From: JBOHWJ01 sp050736615
GTDB taxonomy: Bacteria; Desulfobacterota; Binatia; Binatales; Binataceae
Direction: 5' to 3'
Assembly (NCBI GenBank): GCA_050736615.1
Contig: JBOHWL010000128.1
Span: forward strand, 1-14,700
DNA: 14,700 bases
The notes under the pieces are model-generated. The model was not told the origin of the DNA. It was given only the letters and a program-made list of their open reading frames with translations, and searched no databases. The first letter of the stretch is position 1; each line of letters begins with the position of its first letter. The translations under genes and the position numbers were made by a program. Of this stretch, positions 1-9,000 are shown piece by piece.

Positions 1-3
1 CTT

Positions 4-882
4 CTAACTGAGCCCCCAGCAGTGGTTTTCACGCTCGGTGACCCGTCCCTCGTTGCGCAGTTTCTTCAGGTGCGAGCGGACCGACTGAGCGGCCGCCGGA
101 TGGAGGAATTCAGGCACATCAGTGTAAATCATTTTGACTATGGCGACGACCTCGAGTGGTCCGTTCTGGAGCGCCTCGACCACCTGTCGGTCGCGCAACT
201 CGCGGTGCGCTATATATTCGCGAATTTTTTGCTTCGCATGGGGTATTACGGGACCGTGGGCCGGGTAGATCTTTTCCACGTCAAGTTCCAGCAGCCGCCG
301 CAGCGAGTTCATGTACTGTCCAAGATCACCGGTCCCATCGGGAATGATGGTGGTGCCCGCGCCAAGAATCACGTCGCCAGTGAATAGTGCCTTCTCTTCG
401 ATCAAATAATAGCACAGATGGTCCGGCGCGTGGCCCGGCGTGAACACCGCGCGCAGTGTCGCGCCCTCGGTGGTAACGACGGCGCCGTCATCGATTTCAT
501 CGATCGTCACGCCGGCAGCGCTATCATGCTCGGGCCACGGCTTCTTGATCACGTCAAGTGCGCCGAACAAACGCCGCGCGTCCTTCACTCCGCCGATATG
601 GTCCTGATGAGCGTGGGTGACGACGATTTTCTCCAGCTCGTCCGTATGACTCAATTCATGCAGGCCTTGCGGCAGCAATTCAGCCCATTTCGGCACGCCG
701 ATGCCGGTGTCGAGCAGCAACGGGCGCCGCCCCGTGCCGACGATGTAGGTGTTCGTGCCGGGGCCGGTGAACGGGCCGGGATTATGCCCTAATACCGTCG
801 CCACCCGCGGCGACAGGCGCGCATAATCGGGTAGCTTGAGACCAATCATTGAATCAGTGACAACCCGTCGGGGTTTGTCCAT
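4..882 (-). CDS. LACTB2-like metallo-beta-lactamase-fold hydrolase
   Basis: This is a 292-residue MBL-fold hydrolase. The zinc-binding motif THAHQDH lies at residues 89-95 (H90, H92, D94, H95). Further ligand candidates are H151 in TPGHAPDH, D170 in FTGD and H209 in PAHGP. The N-terminal stretch NPGPFTGPGTNTYIVG (34-49) and a basic C-terminal segment of winged-helix type (about 215-285, with HRELRDRQ and SVRSHLKKLRNEGRV) match the LACTB2 group, whose human member is an endoribonuclease. Bacterial members are mostly uncharacterised, so the substrate (RNA, thioester or lactone) is open. The ATG at 882 is preceded by AGAGGA with 7 nt spacing, which supports this start. It lies 70 bp downstream of coaX on the same strand and may share its transcript. 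The stop codon is almost at the window edge. Family call is sure, substrate is not. Confidence 0.9.
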   Translation of the reverse strand: MDKPRRVVTDSMIGLKLPDYARLSPRVATVLGHNPGPFTGPGTNTYIVGTGRRPLLLDTGIGVPKWAELLPQGLHELSHTDELEKIVVTHAHQDHIGGVKDARRLFGALDVIKKPWPEHDSAAGVTIDEIDDGAVVTTEGATLRAVFTPGHAPDHLCYYLIEEKALFTGDVILGAGTTIIPDGTGDLGQYMNSLRRLLELDVEKIYPAHGPVIPHAKQKIREYIAHRELRDRQVVEALQNGPLEVVAIVKMIYTDVPEFLHPAAAQSVRSHLKKLRNEGRVTERENHCWGLS

Positions 883-952
883 CGCAGTTTCCTCTGGCGA
901 ATTCCGCCGATCCTCTAACTCCGCCTCCGCGCCAATTGATCATGGCATCGGG

Positions 953-1726
953 CTATGGCCGGCGGTTGCGCTCGAAAATCAGCCGGAGTCCTTTGAGCGT
1001 CAGAAATTCGTCGACCTCTTCGATCGTGTCGGATTCCGGCGCAATCAACTCGGCCATGCCGCCGGTGGCGATCACGCGCGCTTTCTCACCGCGTTCGCGC
1101 GTTATCCGTTCCACCAGCCCATCGACGAGCGCGGTATATCCGAAGACCAGCCCGGATTGGATCGCGCCAACTGTGGTCCGTCCCACCACATCGCGCGGCC
1201 GTGCCAACTCCACCCGGTAAAGTTTGGCGGCATGCTCAACCAGCGCATTCATCGAGATACCCAGTCCCGGCGCGATCACGCCGCCGACATATTCACCGCG
1301 GCCGGTGACATAATCGAAAGTGGTCGCCGTGCCGAAATCGACCACCACGCACGCGGTGCCATAGCGGTCGTAGGCGGCAACCGCGTTGACGATCCGATCG
1401 GCGCCAACCTCCTTGGGATTTTCATACAAAATCGGCATCCCGGTCTTGATCCCGGGCCCGACCATCAACGGCTCGCAATGGAAATAGCGCTGCGCCAGCG
1501 TCTCCATCGTCTGGTTAAGCGGAGGCACCACGCACGCGATGGCGACGCCCTCGGGCTTGAGTGGACCAGGCAAGCCGGCGTCCTGTAATAACGCCCGCAG
1601 CATCACGCCGTATTCGTCCCTGGTGCGTTCCGCATCAGTGGAAATACGCCAGTGATAGGTCAGGCGTTCGCCGTCGTAAATGCCGATAACGATTTGGGTA
1701 TTGCCGACGTCGATTGCGATCAGCAT
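953..1726 (-). CDS. coaX: Type III pantothenate kinase
   Basis: CoaX phosphorylates pantothenate with ATP, the first step of coenzyme A synthesis in the cytoplasm. The 257-residue length is normal for type III enzymes. Visible motifs are DVGNT at 6-10 (phosphate loop), GADR at 108-111 (D110 is the expected catalytic base), D130 followed by GTATT at 132-136, and GGVIAPG at 148-154. All the hallmark residues are present. The ATG at 1726 begins directly with the conserved MLIAIDVGNT, so the start is secure although the upstream Shine-Dalgarno match is weak. In many bacteria coaX follows birA. Here it instead follows a disordered exported protein (gap 102 bp) and precedes the MBL hydrolase (gap 70 bp), all on the minus strand. 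Confidence 0.97.
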   Translation of the reverse strand: MLIAIDVGNTQIVIGIYDGERLTYHWRISTDAERTRDEYGVMLRALLQDAGLPGPLKPEGVAIACVVPPLNQTMETLAQRYFHCEPLMVGPGIKTGMPILYENPKEVGADRIVNAVAAYDRYGTACVVVDFGTATTFDYVTGRGEYVGGVIAPGLGISMNALVEHAAKLYRVELARPRDVVGRTTVGAIQSGLVFGYTALVDGLVERITRERGEKARVIATGGMAELIAPESDTIEEVDEFLTLKGLRLIFERNRRP

Positions 1727-1819
1727 GGAGCCCGCTCAGTTGGTCTCAAACGTCACTCAACCGTCACCGAAAACATGCGATAGATATACCGATTACCAGC
1801 GCTTGACCAGACGTAATCA

Positions 1820-1835
1820 GCGTTGGGCTCAACGC
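1820..1835 (-). terminator. Small hairpin at the end of the low-complexity gene
   Basis: GCGTTG and CAACGC form a perfect 6-bp stem around a 4-nt loop. The hairpin overlaps the stop codon of the gene at 1829-2629. No T-tract follows on the minus strand, so it is at best a weak or Rho-assisted terminator. Confidence 0.25.
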
Positions 1836-2629
1836 CGGAACATGCCGCGCCCGCCGAAGCCGCCGCGCATTATCATCGGTGCCGGCATTGTCGATGTCAT
1901 CGGTCCAGCCGGCATCACCGAAGTCATGCCTCCAAAACCATGATACCCCGGCACCACCGGCATCGGATTGGCAATCCCGGGTCCGAAAGCCGGCGCGCGA
2001 TAGACTGGCCGGTACACCGGCGGCCGATACAGCGGGCGCGGATAAATTGGACCAACACCAACCGGCACCGGCACGTATACTACCGCCGGTCCAGCATCGG
2101 CCTGCTGCTGCTGGTACTCGTTCATGTTGCCAACCGGGACGCGCGACGCCGCGTCGGCGTCGCTCTCTGACGAGCCGTTGCTGGCAACCGCATTGCCGCT
2201 AAGTGAATTGCCGTTAGCCGCGTTGTTGACCGAGCTGCCGTCAGCGGGCGCTCCAGTGCTCGGCTGACCCTCACTGCCGGAGGCGTCGGAAGTATTTTGG
2301 TCTCCGGGATTGGTCGCGGCGCTTTGGACATCCGCATCGGAATTATTGTCGGCGCCTCTATCTTGTTGAGCTGCGTTGTTTGACGAATCAGCCGCCGGCT
2401 GATTGCCTTCAGGTGCGATGGCGCCTTGATACACCCTCGGCAGTTCAAGCACTTTATCGCTAGCGGTATCAAGGTCCACCGGATTTTCGGAGGAAGGCGG
2501 CGCCGCTCGACCGTCTGAACCGGCCAGCGCCATGCGTGTCGCCAGAATCGCGCACCCAATCGCCACGGCCAGCATCAATGACGCGGGGTTCGCGATGTGT
2601 GCCAATTTGCCATTTCGCGGCTTGGCCAT
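1829..2629 (-). CDS. Exported low-complexity protein of unknown function
   Basis: I do not recognise this 266-residue protein. A basic N-terminus (MAKPRNGK) is followed by one hydrophobic segment at about 17-36, which could be an uncleaved signal anchor or a signal peptide ending near ALAGS. Residues 40-165 are rich in S, N, D, A, G and Q and look disordered. Residues 182-212 are V/P/Y-rich, with a repeating YRPPVYRPVYR pattern at 201-211. The C-terminal part is G/M/P-rich, contains a small internal repeat (MTSVMPAGPMTSTMPAP) and ends in Arg after a GGFGGRG stretch. No catalytic motif is visible. It starts with ATG at 2629 and diverges from the SDR gene 156 bp away. The antisense frames here are also open, but only this frame gives a coherent signal sequence plus compositional domains. 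It may be a periplasmic or surface-exposed structural protein (inference). Confidence 0.7.
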   Translation of the reverse strand: MAKPRNGKLAHIANPASLMLAVAIGCAILATRMALAGSDGRAAPPSSENPVDLDTASDKVLELPRVYQGAIAPEGNQPAADSSNNAAQQDRGADNNSDADVQSAATNPGDQNTSDASGSEGQPSTGAPADGSSVNNAANGNSLSGNAVASNGSSESDADAASRVPVGNMNEYQQQQADAGPAVVYVPVPVGVGPIYPRPLYRPPVYRPVYRAPAFGPGIANPMPVVPGYHGFGGMTSVMPAGPMTSTMPAPMIMRGGFGGRGMFRR

Positions 2630-2785
2630 AGGCCTGACCCTAGCATCAGCGGCGAGGCGGTCAAAGGGTTTAATTGGCGAATGAACGACGATGACACGGC
2701 CGTGCGCTAACGCGGCATGTGATGGTGTTCCAGGCGGGCGCCGCGCCAGCTTGCATCGTTGCGGGCGCCAGCTAAGATGCGCCTC

Positions 2786-3529
2786 ATGTCAGAAGCGAAA
2801 GTCGCATTGATCACTGGCGCCGGCCGTGGCATCGGCCGCGATATCGCCCAACGGATGGCACGCGAGGGCTTCGCCTGCGGGCTCATCGCGCGCACCAAAT
2901 CGCAACTGGAAGAAACCGCCGACTTGATCCGTCAGGCCGGCGGCAAGGCCCTGGTCACACCAACCGATGTGTCAAAACGCGAACAGGTAGTGGCGGCGGT
3001 TGACGCGGTCGAGCGCGAGCTGGGACCGATCTCCCTGTTGATTAATAATGCGGGCGCCTATTTGCGCAAACCCTTCATGGAAATCGCTGAAGAAGATTTC
3101 GATTTTCAATTGAAGGTCAATTGCTACGGCCCGTTCTTTTGCACGCAGGCGGTGGTGGGCAAGATGGCCGCGCGCGGCGGCGGCACGATTATTTTTGTGC
3201 TGGGATCGGAAACCCGCGGCGGCCCGGCTCAATATTCCGCCTACAACGCTTCCAAAGTCGCGCAACGCGCAATCGCGGAATCCGTCGCTTACGAGTTTAT
3301 GCATCGCGGCGTGCACGCCGTCGCGCTTGACGTGGACGGCGCGGTTGGCTTGCCACGGATAACCGAAGCGGCGGCCGACGAGGAGCCGGATCATTTCGTC
3401 TCCACCGAAGCCATCTGCAATGAACTGGTCCATCTGGTGAACCAACCGCGCAACGCGTGGACTTTCGCGGTGGACTTGCGCTCGTATTGGCAATGGCGTC
3501 CGCGGGTGGCGGCAAAGACAAAAGTCTAG
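2786..3529 (+). CDS. SDR family NAD(P)-dependent oxidoreductase
   Basis: This is a classical short-chain dehydrogenase/reductase of 247 residues, a typical length. The nucleotide-binding TGAGRGIG lies at 10-17 and NNAG at 87-90. The catalytic set is N112, S141 and Y153-x3-K157 (YNASK). The usual PG motif after the sixth strand is changed: residues 182-187 read DVDGAV. An Arg at 36 after the second strand favours NADP(H), which is an inference. I chose the ATG at 2786 because it begins just before the first beta strand (MSEAKVALITGAG). In-frame alternatives are ATG 2777 and TTG 2759, and none has a good Shine-Dalgarno site. The gene stands alone, diverging from the minus-strand group and followed by a tRNA. 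Substrate unknown. Confidence 0.93.
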   Translation: MSEAKVALITGAGRGIGRDIAQRMAREGFACGLIARTKSQLEETADLIRQAGGKALVTPTDVSKREQVVAAVDAVERELGPISLLINNAGAYLRKPFMEIAEEDFDFQLKVNCYGPFFCTQAVVGKMAARGGGTIIFVLGSETRGGPAQYSAYNASKVAQRAIAESVAYEFMHRGVHAVALDVDGAVGLPRITEAAADEEPDHFVSTEAICNELVHLVNQPRNAWTFAVDLRSYWQWRPRVAAKTKV

Positions 3530-3628
3530 CCGGCGACCGTCGGGGTTTCTTCGGCGTTGGTGGAGTTCATCGTGATGGTCTGCTTAGATTAACCATGCGC
3601 GACGCGCGAGTTGGCATGTCATCACGGT

Positions 3629-3705
3629 CGGGGCGTGGCGCAGCCTGGTAGCGCACACGCTTGGGGTGCGTGTGGTCGCCGGTTCAAATCCGGCCGCCCC
3701 GACCA
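3629..3705 (+). tRNA. tRNA-Pro (anticodon GGG), CCA encoded
   Basis: A complete 77-nt cloverleaf. The acceptor stem CGGGGCG (3629-3635) pairs with CGCCCCG (3695-3701). The D stem is GCGC/GCGC (3638-3641 and 3651-3654). The anticodon stem is CACGC/GCGTG with loop TTGGGGT (3661-3667), giving anticodon GGG at 3663-3665. The variable loop is 5 nt. The T stem GCCGG/CCGGC closes the loop TTCAAAT. Discriminator A3702 is followed by an encoded CCA (3703-3705). All stems are fully paired. It decodes CCC (and CCU by wobble). Confidence 0.98.
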
Positions 3706-4140
3706 ACCGAAAACTTCGTCATTTCTGAGCACTTTTCCCGTTTTTCACGTGACCACCCCATCGGGTGATGGCACGGCTGGGCCCAATTTTTACCCCTCCC
3801 CTTTTCCTCATCGAAATGCCGCTCGATTTCAGTTTTTCGCTCAAGTGTGGCGATGGCATTCGCGCCGCGCTTGGACTCGAATAGCGGGCAAGCATGCGCC
3901 GGCTGACGGAGCGATTTAGGTTCACGTCCCAGATCAGCGGTTGACAGCGCTTGCCGACAAAGCCCGCGCGGTCGAACGGAAAGACGCAGCCGTTCAGGCC
4001 GCGACCTCGCGCGGCGAACGCTTTGCAGCATGGTGGCGGGCGGAGCCGTGCCCCGCCCGCCCGCATGCATCAGGTTGAACGACGCCAATCAGTCTAAATC
4101 AAAGCGTGGCGAAAGCGCCGCAGCATTTTTCCCTGCGCCC
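3706..4140. other. 435-base interval without a convincing gene
   Basis: This lies between the tRNA and the stop of the LLM gene. Two overlapping minus-strand frames are open (3684-4088 and 3719-4066). Neither shows a recognisable domain or a clear ribosome binding site, and one runs into the tRNA. The only structure seen is a GC-rich hairpin at 4035-4061. I saw no direct repeat of the tRNA 3' end, so no sign of an integrated element. Confidence 0.5.
4035..4061 (-). terminator. GC-rich hairpin downstream of the LLM gene
   Basis: GGCGGGCGG (4035-4043) and CCGCCCGCC (4053-4061) are perfect 9-bp inverted repeats with a 9-nt loop. They lie about 80 bases past the stop of the minus-strand LLM gene. 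The stem is strong enough for a terminator, but no T-tract follows on either strand. Confidence 0.35.
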
Positions 4141-5442
4141 TCAGGCCGACGCTTCAAGCAAATCAGCGCGGCCCACCGGTTCGGCTTTACCGGAGACCTG
4201 GCGAGTTCCAGGTTTGCGCGTGAACGGGTCTTCAAGTCCCAGCTCTTTGCCAATTTCGCGCATCGCCGGAATCACTTCCTGGCCCAGCAAACGCACGCAG
4301 GTGCGGCGCTCGTTCAATGGCACTGGACCGTCGAGCCAGAATGAGAAGATTCCCGGCCGCAGTATTTCGAGCACACGGCGCAGCTTGGGCACAATCGTCT
4401 TGGGCGTGCCGGTGATCATCTGCCCCTGCTTCTGCCAATTCGGATAACCGTCGTAAAAAGATTTCTTGAGCGCCTGCAGCTCGTCGTCATTCCGCGGATC
4501 GTGGTCCATCATGGAACGGCCCGGCAGGTTGGGATTGGCAAACTGGCTGGCGAGCCTTCTTGTCGCTTCTTTGGAGTTGTAGCCCGGCGGGAACATCCAC
4601 TCGGGCTTGGCGAAATGGGAAAAGCCTCCGCCGAACAGAAAGGCCTTGCCATATTCCTCGGCCTTTTCTTCGGTTTCAGCGCAGAAGACCGGCTGCAGAT
4701 AGCCGAAATTCTCCGGCCCCGCCTGATAACCCTCTTCCGCCGCCACCTTGGCGTACATGTTGAACATTTCGAGCGTCGGCCCGAGCAGCGTCGCCAGCGC
4801 CACATACGGATAACGATGACGCGCGCACCACACCACGGTCTCGGGGCTGATCAACCCGGGGATCCAAATCGGCGGATGCGGCTTCTGCAACGGCAGCACC
4901 CACGGATTGACGAAACGAAAATGGAAATGCTTGCCCTCGAAGCGGAACGGACCGGGTTGCGTCCACGCCTTGAGGATGAGGTCGTGAGCCTCGTCGAAGT
5001 ATTCGCGATTGAAAGCGGGGTTGGCGTTATTGAAGAGCTGCTCGCTGCCGGCGCCACGGATGAATCCCGGTACCAACCGTCCCCCGGAAATCATGTCGAT
5101 CATGGCGAGCTCTTCAGCCAGTCTCAGCGGATTGGCCACAACCGGCGTCGGATTCCCCAACAACACGATCTTAACGCGCTTGGTGGTACGCGCGAGTATC
5201 GACGCCTCGACGTCCATCACGGCCCCCATGCAGAAGGGCGTTCCATGATGCTCGTTGAGCATGACGCCGTCAAAACCCAGTTCGTCGCATTGAACCTTCT
5301 CATCGAGATATTCGTTGAGCAGGCGCGCGCCTTTGACCGGGTCGAAGAATTTATTCGGCACGCCAAAGAAGCTGCGCAGCCGGAAGACCTCGTCTTCCGG
5401 TACTTCATGGTAAGCCCGCTCGGTAAAGAACATTATGAACAT
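4141..5442 (-). CDS. LLM class flavin-dependent oxidoreductase (luciferase-like monooxygenase)
   Basis: A 433-residue member of the bacterial luciferase-like family, which uses reduced flavin (FMNH2 or F420) to oxidise organic substrates. Family signatures are the first strand MFIMFFTER at 1-9, the MLNEHHGTP loop at 61-69, the long ELAMIDMISGGRLVPGFIRG segment (111-130), KPHPPIWIPG at 187-196 and a TGTPKTIVPKL segment near 344-354. Length is at the upper end for the family. The open frame extends upstream to 5583, but the start at 5442 is strongly preferred. GGAGG sits 7 nt before this ATG, and the protein then begins directly with the first barrel strand. The extra 47 residues would carry no domain. 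It is a single gene, convergent with the SDR/tRNA side. No flavin reductase partner is nearby. Substrate and cofactor type unknown. Confidence 0.93.
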   Translation of the reverse strand: MFIMFFTERAYHEVPEDEVFRLRSFFGVPNKFFDPVKGARLLNEYLDEKVQCDELGFDGVMLNEHHGTPFCMGAVMDVEASILARTTKRVKIVLLGNPTPVVANPLRLAEELAMIDMISGGRLVPGFIRGAGSEQLFNNANPAFNREYFDEAHDLILKAWTQPGPFRFEGKHFHFRFVNPWVLPLQKPHPPIWIPGLISPETVVWCARHRYPYVALATLLGPTLEMFNMYAKVAAEEGYQAGPENFGYLQPVFCAETEEKAEEYGKAFLFGGGFSHFAKPEWMFPPGYNSKEATRRLASQFANPNLPGRSMMDHDPRNDDELQALKKSFYDGYPNWQKQGQMITGTPKTIVPKLRRVLEILRPGIFSFWLDGPVPLNERRTCVRLLGQEVIPAMREIGKELGLEDPFTRKPGTRQVSGKAEPVGRADLLEASA

Positions 5443-5449
5443 AAAGGAG

Positions 5450-5454
5450 CCTCC
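5450..5454 (-). promoter_or_regulatory. Shine-Dalgarno site deciding the LLM gene start
   Basis: The minus strand reads GGAGG here, 7 nt upstream of the ATG at 5442. This sets the start at 5442 rather than the in-frame codon at 5583. Confidence 0.85.
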
Positions 5455-5610
5455 GCTAATTGCTGTTCGCGCCGCGGCGCCGACCGCCATGTCAGCCAGC
5501 CGCAAAATGCCGGACGCCGCGAATTGCGTTCGCCCCGGTGACATCGGCGCGTCTGTTTGTTTCTTAGCAAAACATTTTCTCAATGGCGAATGTCCGCCAC
5601 TCCCCGTGTT

Positions 5611-5639
5611 CGATGGTCCATCGCCTAAAACCAGGCGAT
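5611..5639. other. Overlapping dyad symmetries
   Basis: ATCGCCT (5620-5626) and AGGCGAT (5633-5639) are perfect 7-bp inverted repeats with a 6-nt loop. The left arm also belongs to a second dyad, CGATGG/CCATCG (5611-5616 and 5618-5623). The central segment can therefore pair either way, but not both at once. It could be an operator pair or a leader structure. The function is unproven. Confidence 0.35.
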
Positions 5640-6084
5640 AGTCCCGCGACTCCGGTACTAACTCTGCCGTGGTATCCCTAACGGGACAGGGTCATAACCA
5701 CTTGTCAAAATCAGGAATCCACCCTGAATCTGACCAGCGAACACCGGACTGGCCTGAAGCAAGAACACTGAAATTACGACAGAGAGATTGGCGCGTCTCA
5801 TGACCGGTCATCTTGGGATGAATCGCCAACGAAATAGACGAATTCGCTCGGCGCGCGGGCTTGCGACCGGTACATGCAAGCACCTTCGATCTAGCGATGC
5901 CTGAAGTCATCATTTTGTTTCTCATATGCATAAAAACAGCCAGCCCGCAAGCGAAATCGCACCCTAAAGATGATTGTAAGCTGTCGAATGCACCTAAATT
6001 TGACTATGAGGCGCAAATCTGAGAAGTACATAATCCGCAAAGTGGGGGGTCACTGACTACCCGTTGTGGGACTTGGGGTCCCGC

Positions 6085-6091
6085 AAGGAGG
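6085..6091 (+). promoter_or_regulatory. Strong Shine-Dalgarno site for the propeller gene
   Basis: AAGGAGG lies 7 nt before GTG 6099, supporting that GTG as the start. The frame is also open from GTG 6066, but that codon has no such site. Confidence 0.85.
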
Positions 6092-6098
6092 CGGCGAA

Positions 6099-9000
6099 GT
6101 GAACCCGCATCCGCGCAGTCTCAGCTCCCTGGGTTGCCGCCTGGCGACAATAATCGTTGCATCAACACTGCTGGTATTCGGGATAGCGGTGTCCACGCTC
6201 TCACAAAGCGGGCCGATGATCACTCCAGGCCTAACGCCGCCGCCACTTTCCGCCACTCAACGCCAAGCGCTCGCGCAATTTTTCATTCAGCGGCGCGGGC
6301 TCCAATTCGGCGTTCCGAATCATGCCTATGCGACCGCGGTCAACAAGATGCACGCGATGAGCGCGGCGACGTCGGAACGTAAAGCGACCGAGGCTGCGGC
6401 GATAAGCCCAAATCTGGCATGGAGTTTCATCGGACCCGAGCCGATGAACAACGAAATCGCCAACTTCGGCGGCGTTCTGTTCGGCCCGGCTTTCATCGCG
6501 ACGGGGCGTATTACCGCACTCGCAATCGACCCCACGGTCACGCCCAATCGCATCTTCGTCGGCGCGGCCAATGGCGGCATCTGGATGAGCAGTGATGGAG
6601 GCAAAACCTTCACACCCATTGCCGATTCACTGCCAACTCAGGCTATCGGCGCGATCGCGCTGGACACCGTCAATCTTGCCGCCGGCGGTGTACCCGTGAT
6701 TTATGCCGCCACCGGGGAAGGCAACAACTCGGTAGATTCCTATTACGGTCAGGGTATTTTCAAATCCACTGATCTCGGTGCGCATTGGACCGCGCTGGGT
6801 CCGGGCGGCACCTTCGATCATACGGCGTTCACCAGCCTGGCGCTCGATACTTCGCACAATCCGCCCTACCTGTTCGCCGGCGCCGGACTGGGTGTCAGCG
6901 CGGGACGGGCCGATCCCGTCCTTACACAAAGTTCAACCAGTGGGCTTTGGCGGTCGCTCGACGGTGGCGCGACCTGGACTCAGTATCCGGGTTCCACTTT
7001 CGGCTGCTTCGTCGGCAATGGTCTGCCGTGTCCCGCGGAAGCTATCGTGATCGACCCGGTGAATCCTACCAATGTTTATGTCGGCGTCCAGTTTGACGAC
7101 GTGTTTCATTCGGCCGACAGCGGCAACACCTGGACCGCCGCGACGCTGCCAGGAATCACCGTCGGTCCGCTCGCCGGTCAGGTTGGCCGCGAGAGTCTGG
7201 CGGTCCGCAACAAGGTGGTTTACGCGATGATCGGCGCGGCCGATGGTGTGGCTTATACCGGCTTCTTCAAATCCACTGACGGCGGCACCACTTTCACCGC
7301 CGCAACGGTACCCAGCGTAACTCTGGGCACTCCGCCCAATACCGTCACGATCGACGGCACGTCGGACCTGAATTCTTCGCAGTCGTTCTATGATCAGGCG
7401 CTGCTCATCGATCCTGGTGATTCCAGTGGCAATACAGTTTTCTTCGGTGGATTGGGCATCTATGAGTCCACCGATGGCGGCGGGACGTGGTCGTTTCTAC
7501 CCGCCGATGGCGGAGTCCATACCGACCAGCACGCATTTGCGATCGCAACGGACGACAATACGGTTTACAATGGCAACGACGGCGGGCTCTATTCGTTTAC
7601 AATCAGCGGGATCAGCAATGGTGTCGCCACCTTTACTTCATTGAATGGTACGCTCGGAGTTGGCCAGATCCAGGGTATCGGTCCCCATCCCACGAGCAAC
7701 ACCAGGGTGCTCGCCGGCTTTCAGGACAACGGTACGCAGTTATACAGCGGCACGCCGGGATGGGCCGCGGTTCAGACTGGCGATAGCGGCTTCACGCTGT
7801 ACGACCGCAATAATCCGGCCTTTGCCTATCATACGTTCGCCGCCGGCGGCACGGTGGTCACGGTGGGAGCGTCCGGCGACGGCGGTAGCACATGGACGGA
7901 TTCATCGATTAATTTCGCCAACATCGGCCTCGGCTTCGCGTTCTATCCGCCGTTAGCCAGCGACGCGGCCAAGGCGGAACGGGTTTTGTTGGGCGGCCAC
8001 TTCGTATGGGTGGTGAATTTCGCGACCGCCACCGCCACCCAGCAAAGCGTTCAGGATCTCACTGGCGGATGTCCCAATGGCTCGTGCGCCTTGCAGGATC
8101 TCGAGTTCGTACCAGGCGCCAATAACGAAGCATGGGCCTTGTCGATGCAGAACAGCACCACGCCCTTCAAGTTGTGGAACACGACGCAGGCCAATGCCGA
8201 CACTTCGACGGTCGCAGGAGGCGGGGTGTGGAATGACGTGACTGCCAACCTGACGCTCGCCTTCCCCGTCGGCAAAACCACCCTCAACACCCAGGCAACC
8301 GGCATCGCGCCCGACCCAAATAATGCGAATAACGCGTGGTTGAGCTTGTCCGGCTTCACGGCTAATACCGGCATCGGCCACATTTTCAAGACCGACGATT
8401 TCGGCGCCACCTGGAGCGAAGCGGACGGCGCCGGAGGTGCTTGGCCATTGCCCGACGTGCCCGTCCTGCGGCTCCTGGTGGATAAAACCGACACAACCGG
8501 CAATACGGTCTATGCGGCAACCGATATCGGCGTCTTCGGCAGTGCCGATGGCGGCGCCACCTGGACCACTGTCGGGAAGCTGCCGGCGGTGCCGGTGTTC
8601 GATATTGAACAGAACGATAACGGCCTGGTGTTCATCGGCACCCACGGCCGTGGCGCCTATCGGCTCGGCACCGGTGCAACGACCGCGACTCCGACGCCAA
8701 CGGCGACCCCGACACCAACCCCGACTCCGACACCAACCCCGACTCCGACCGCCACGCCGACTATGACGCCGATGCCAACAGCCACCCCCACGCCGGCGGC
8801 ACCGCAGGTCACGCCGGGCACGCTGGGACTGAGCACCAGCCGGTTGAATTTCCAACGCGTGGACATCGGCGTGACGCGCGCAAAAACGCTCAGAATCAGG
8901 AACCGCAATCGCAAGGGCGTTTTGATCGGCAACAGCGGAACGCTGAGCCCACCCTTCAGCGTCATCGCCGGAGCGGGCGGATTTAGGCTTAGCGCGCGCC

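Larger units (their letters stand above)
5443..6098. other. 656-base divergent gap between the LLM and propeller genes
   Basis: No supportable gene. A minus-strand open frame at 5692-5931 (79 codons) has no recognisable content. The interval should hold promoters for both divergent genes. On the plus strand there is TTGACT at 6000-6005 and TACATAAT at 6027-6034. Their 21-base spacing is too long for an ordinary sigma-70 promoter, so I do not call one. Overlapping dyads are present at 5611-5639. Confidence 0.5.

Noticed and set aside
836..1588. A 250-codon plus-strand open frame
   Set aside because: Antisense to coaX, which has all hallmark motifs of type III pantothenate kinase.
3684..4088. 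Two overlapping minus-strand frames (3684-4088, 3719-4066)
   Set aside because: They overlap each other and one enters the tRNA. Neither has a domain or a convincing ribosome site.
3629..4140. tRNA-Pro as an integration site for a mobile element
   Set aside because: No integrase gene and no repeated tRNA 3' end were seen downstream.
4501..5541. A 346-codon plus-strand open frame
   Set aside because: It lies antisense over the LLM gene, which has clear family motifs and a strong ribosome site. Long antisense frames are expected in GC-rich genes.
6000..6034. TTGACT plus TACATAAT as a promoter for the propeller gene
   Set aside because: The spacing is 21 bases, too long for a normal sigma-70 promoter, and no extended features compensate.
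8688..8795. Possible CRISPR or minisatellite array
   Set aside because: The repeats have no spacers and encode a Thr-Pro linker in frame with the propeller gene.
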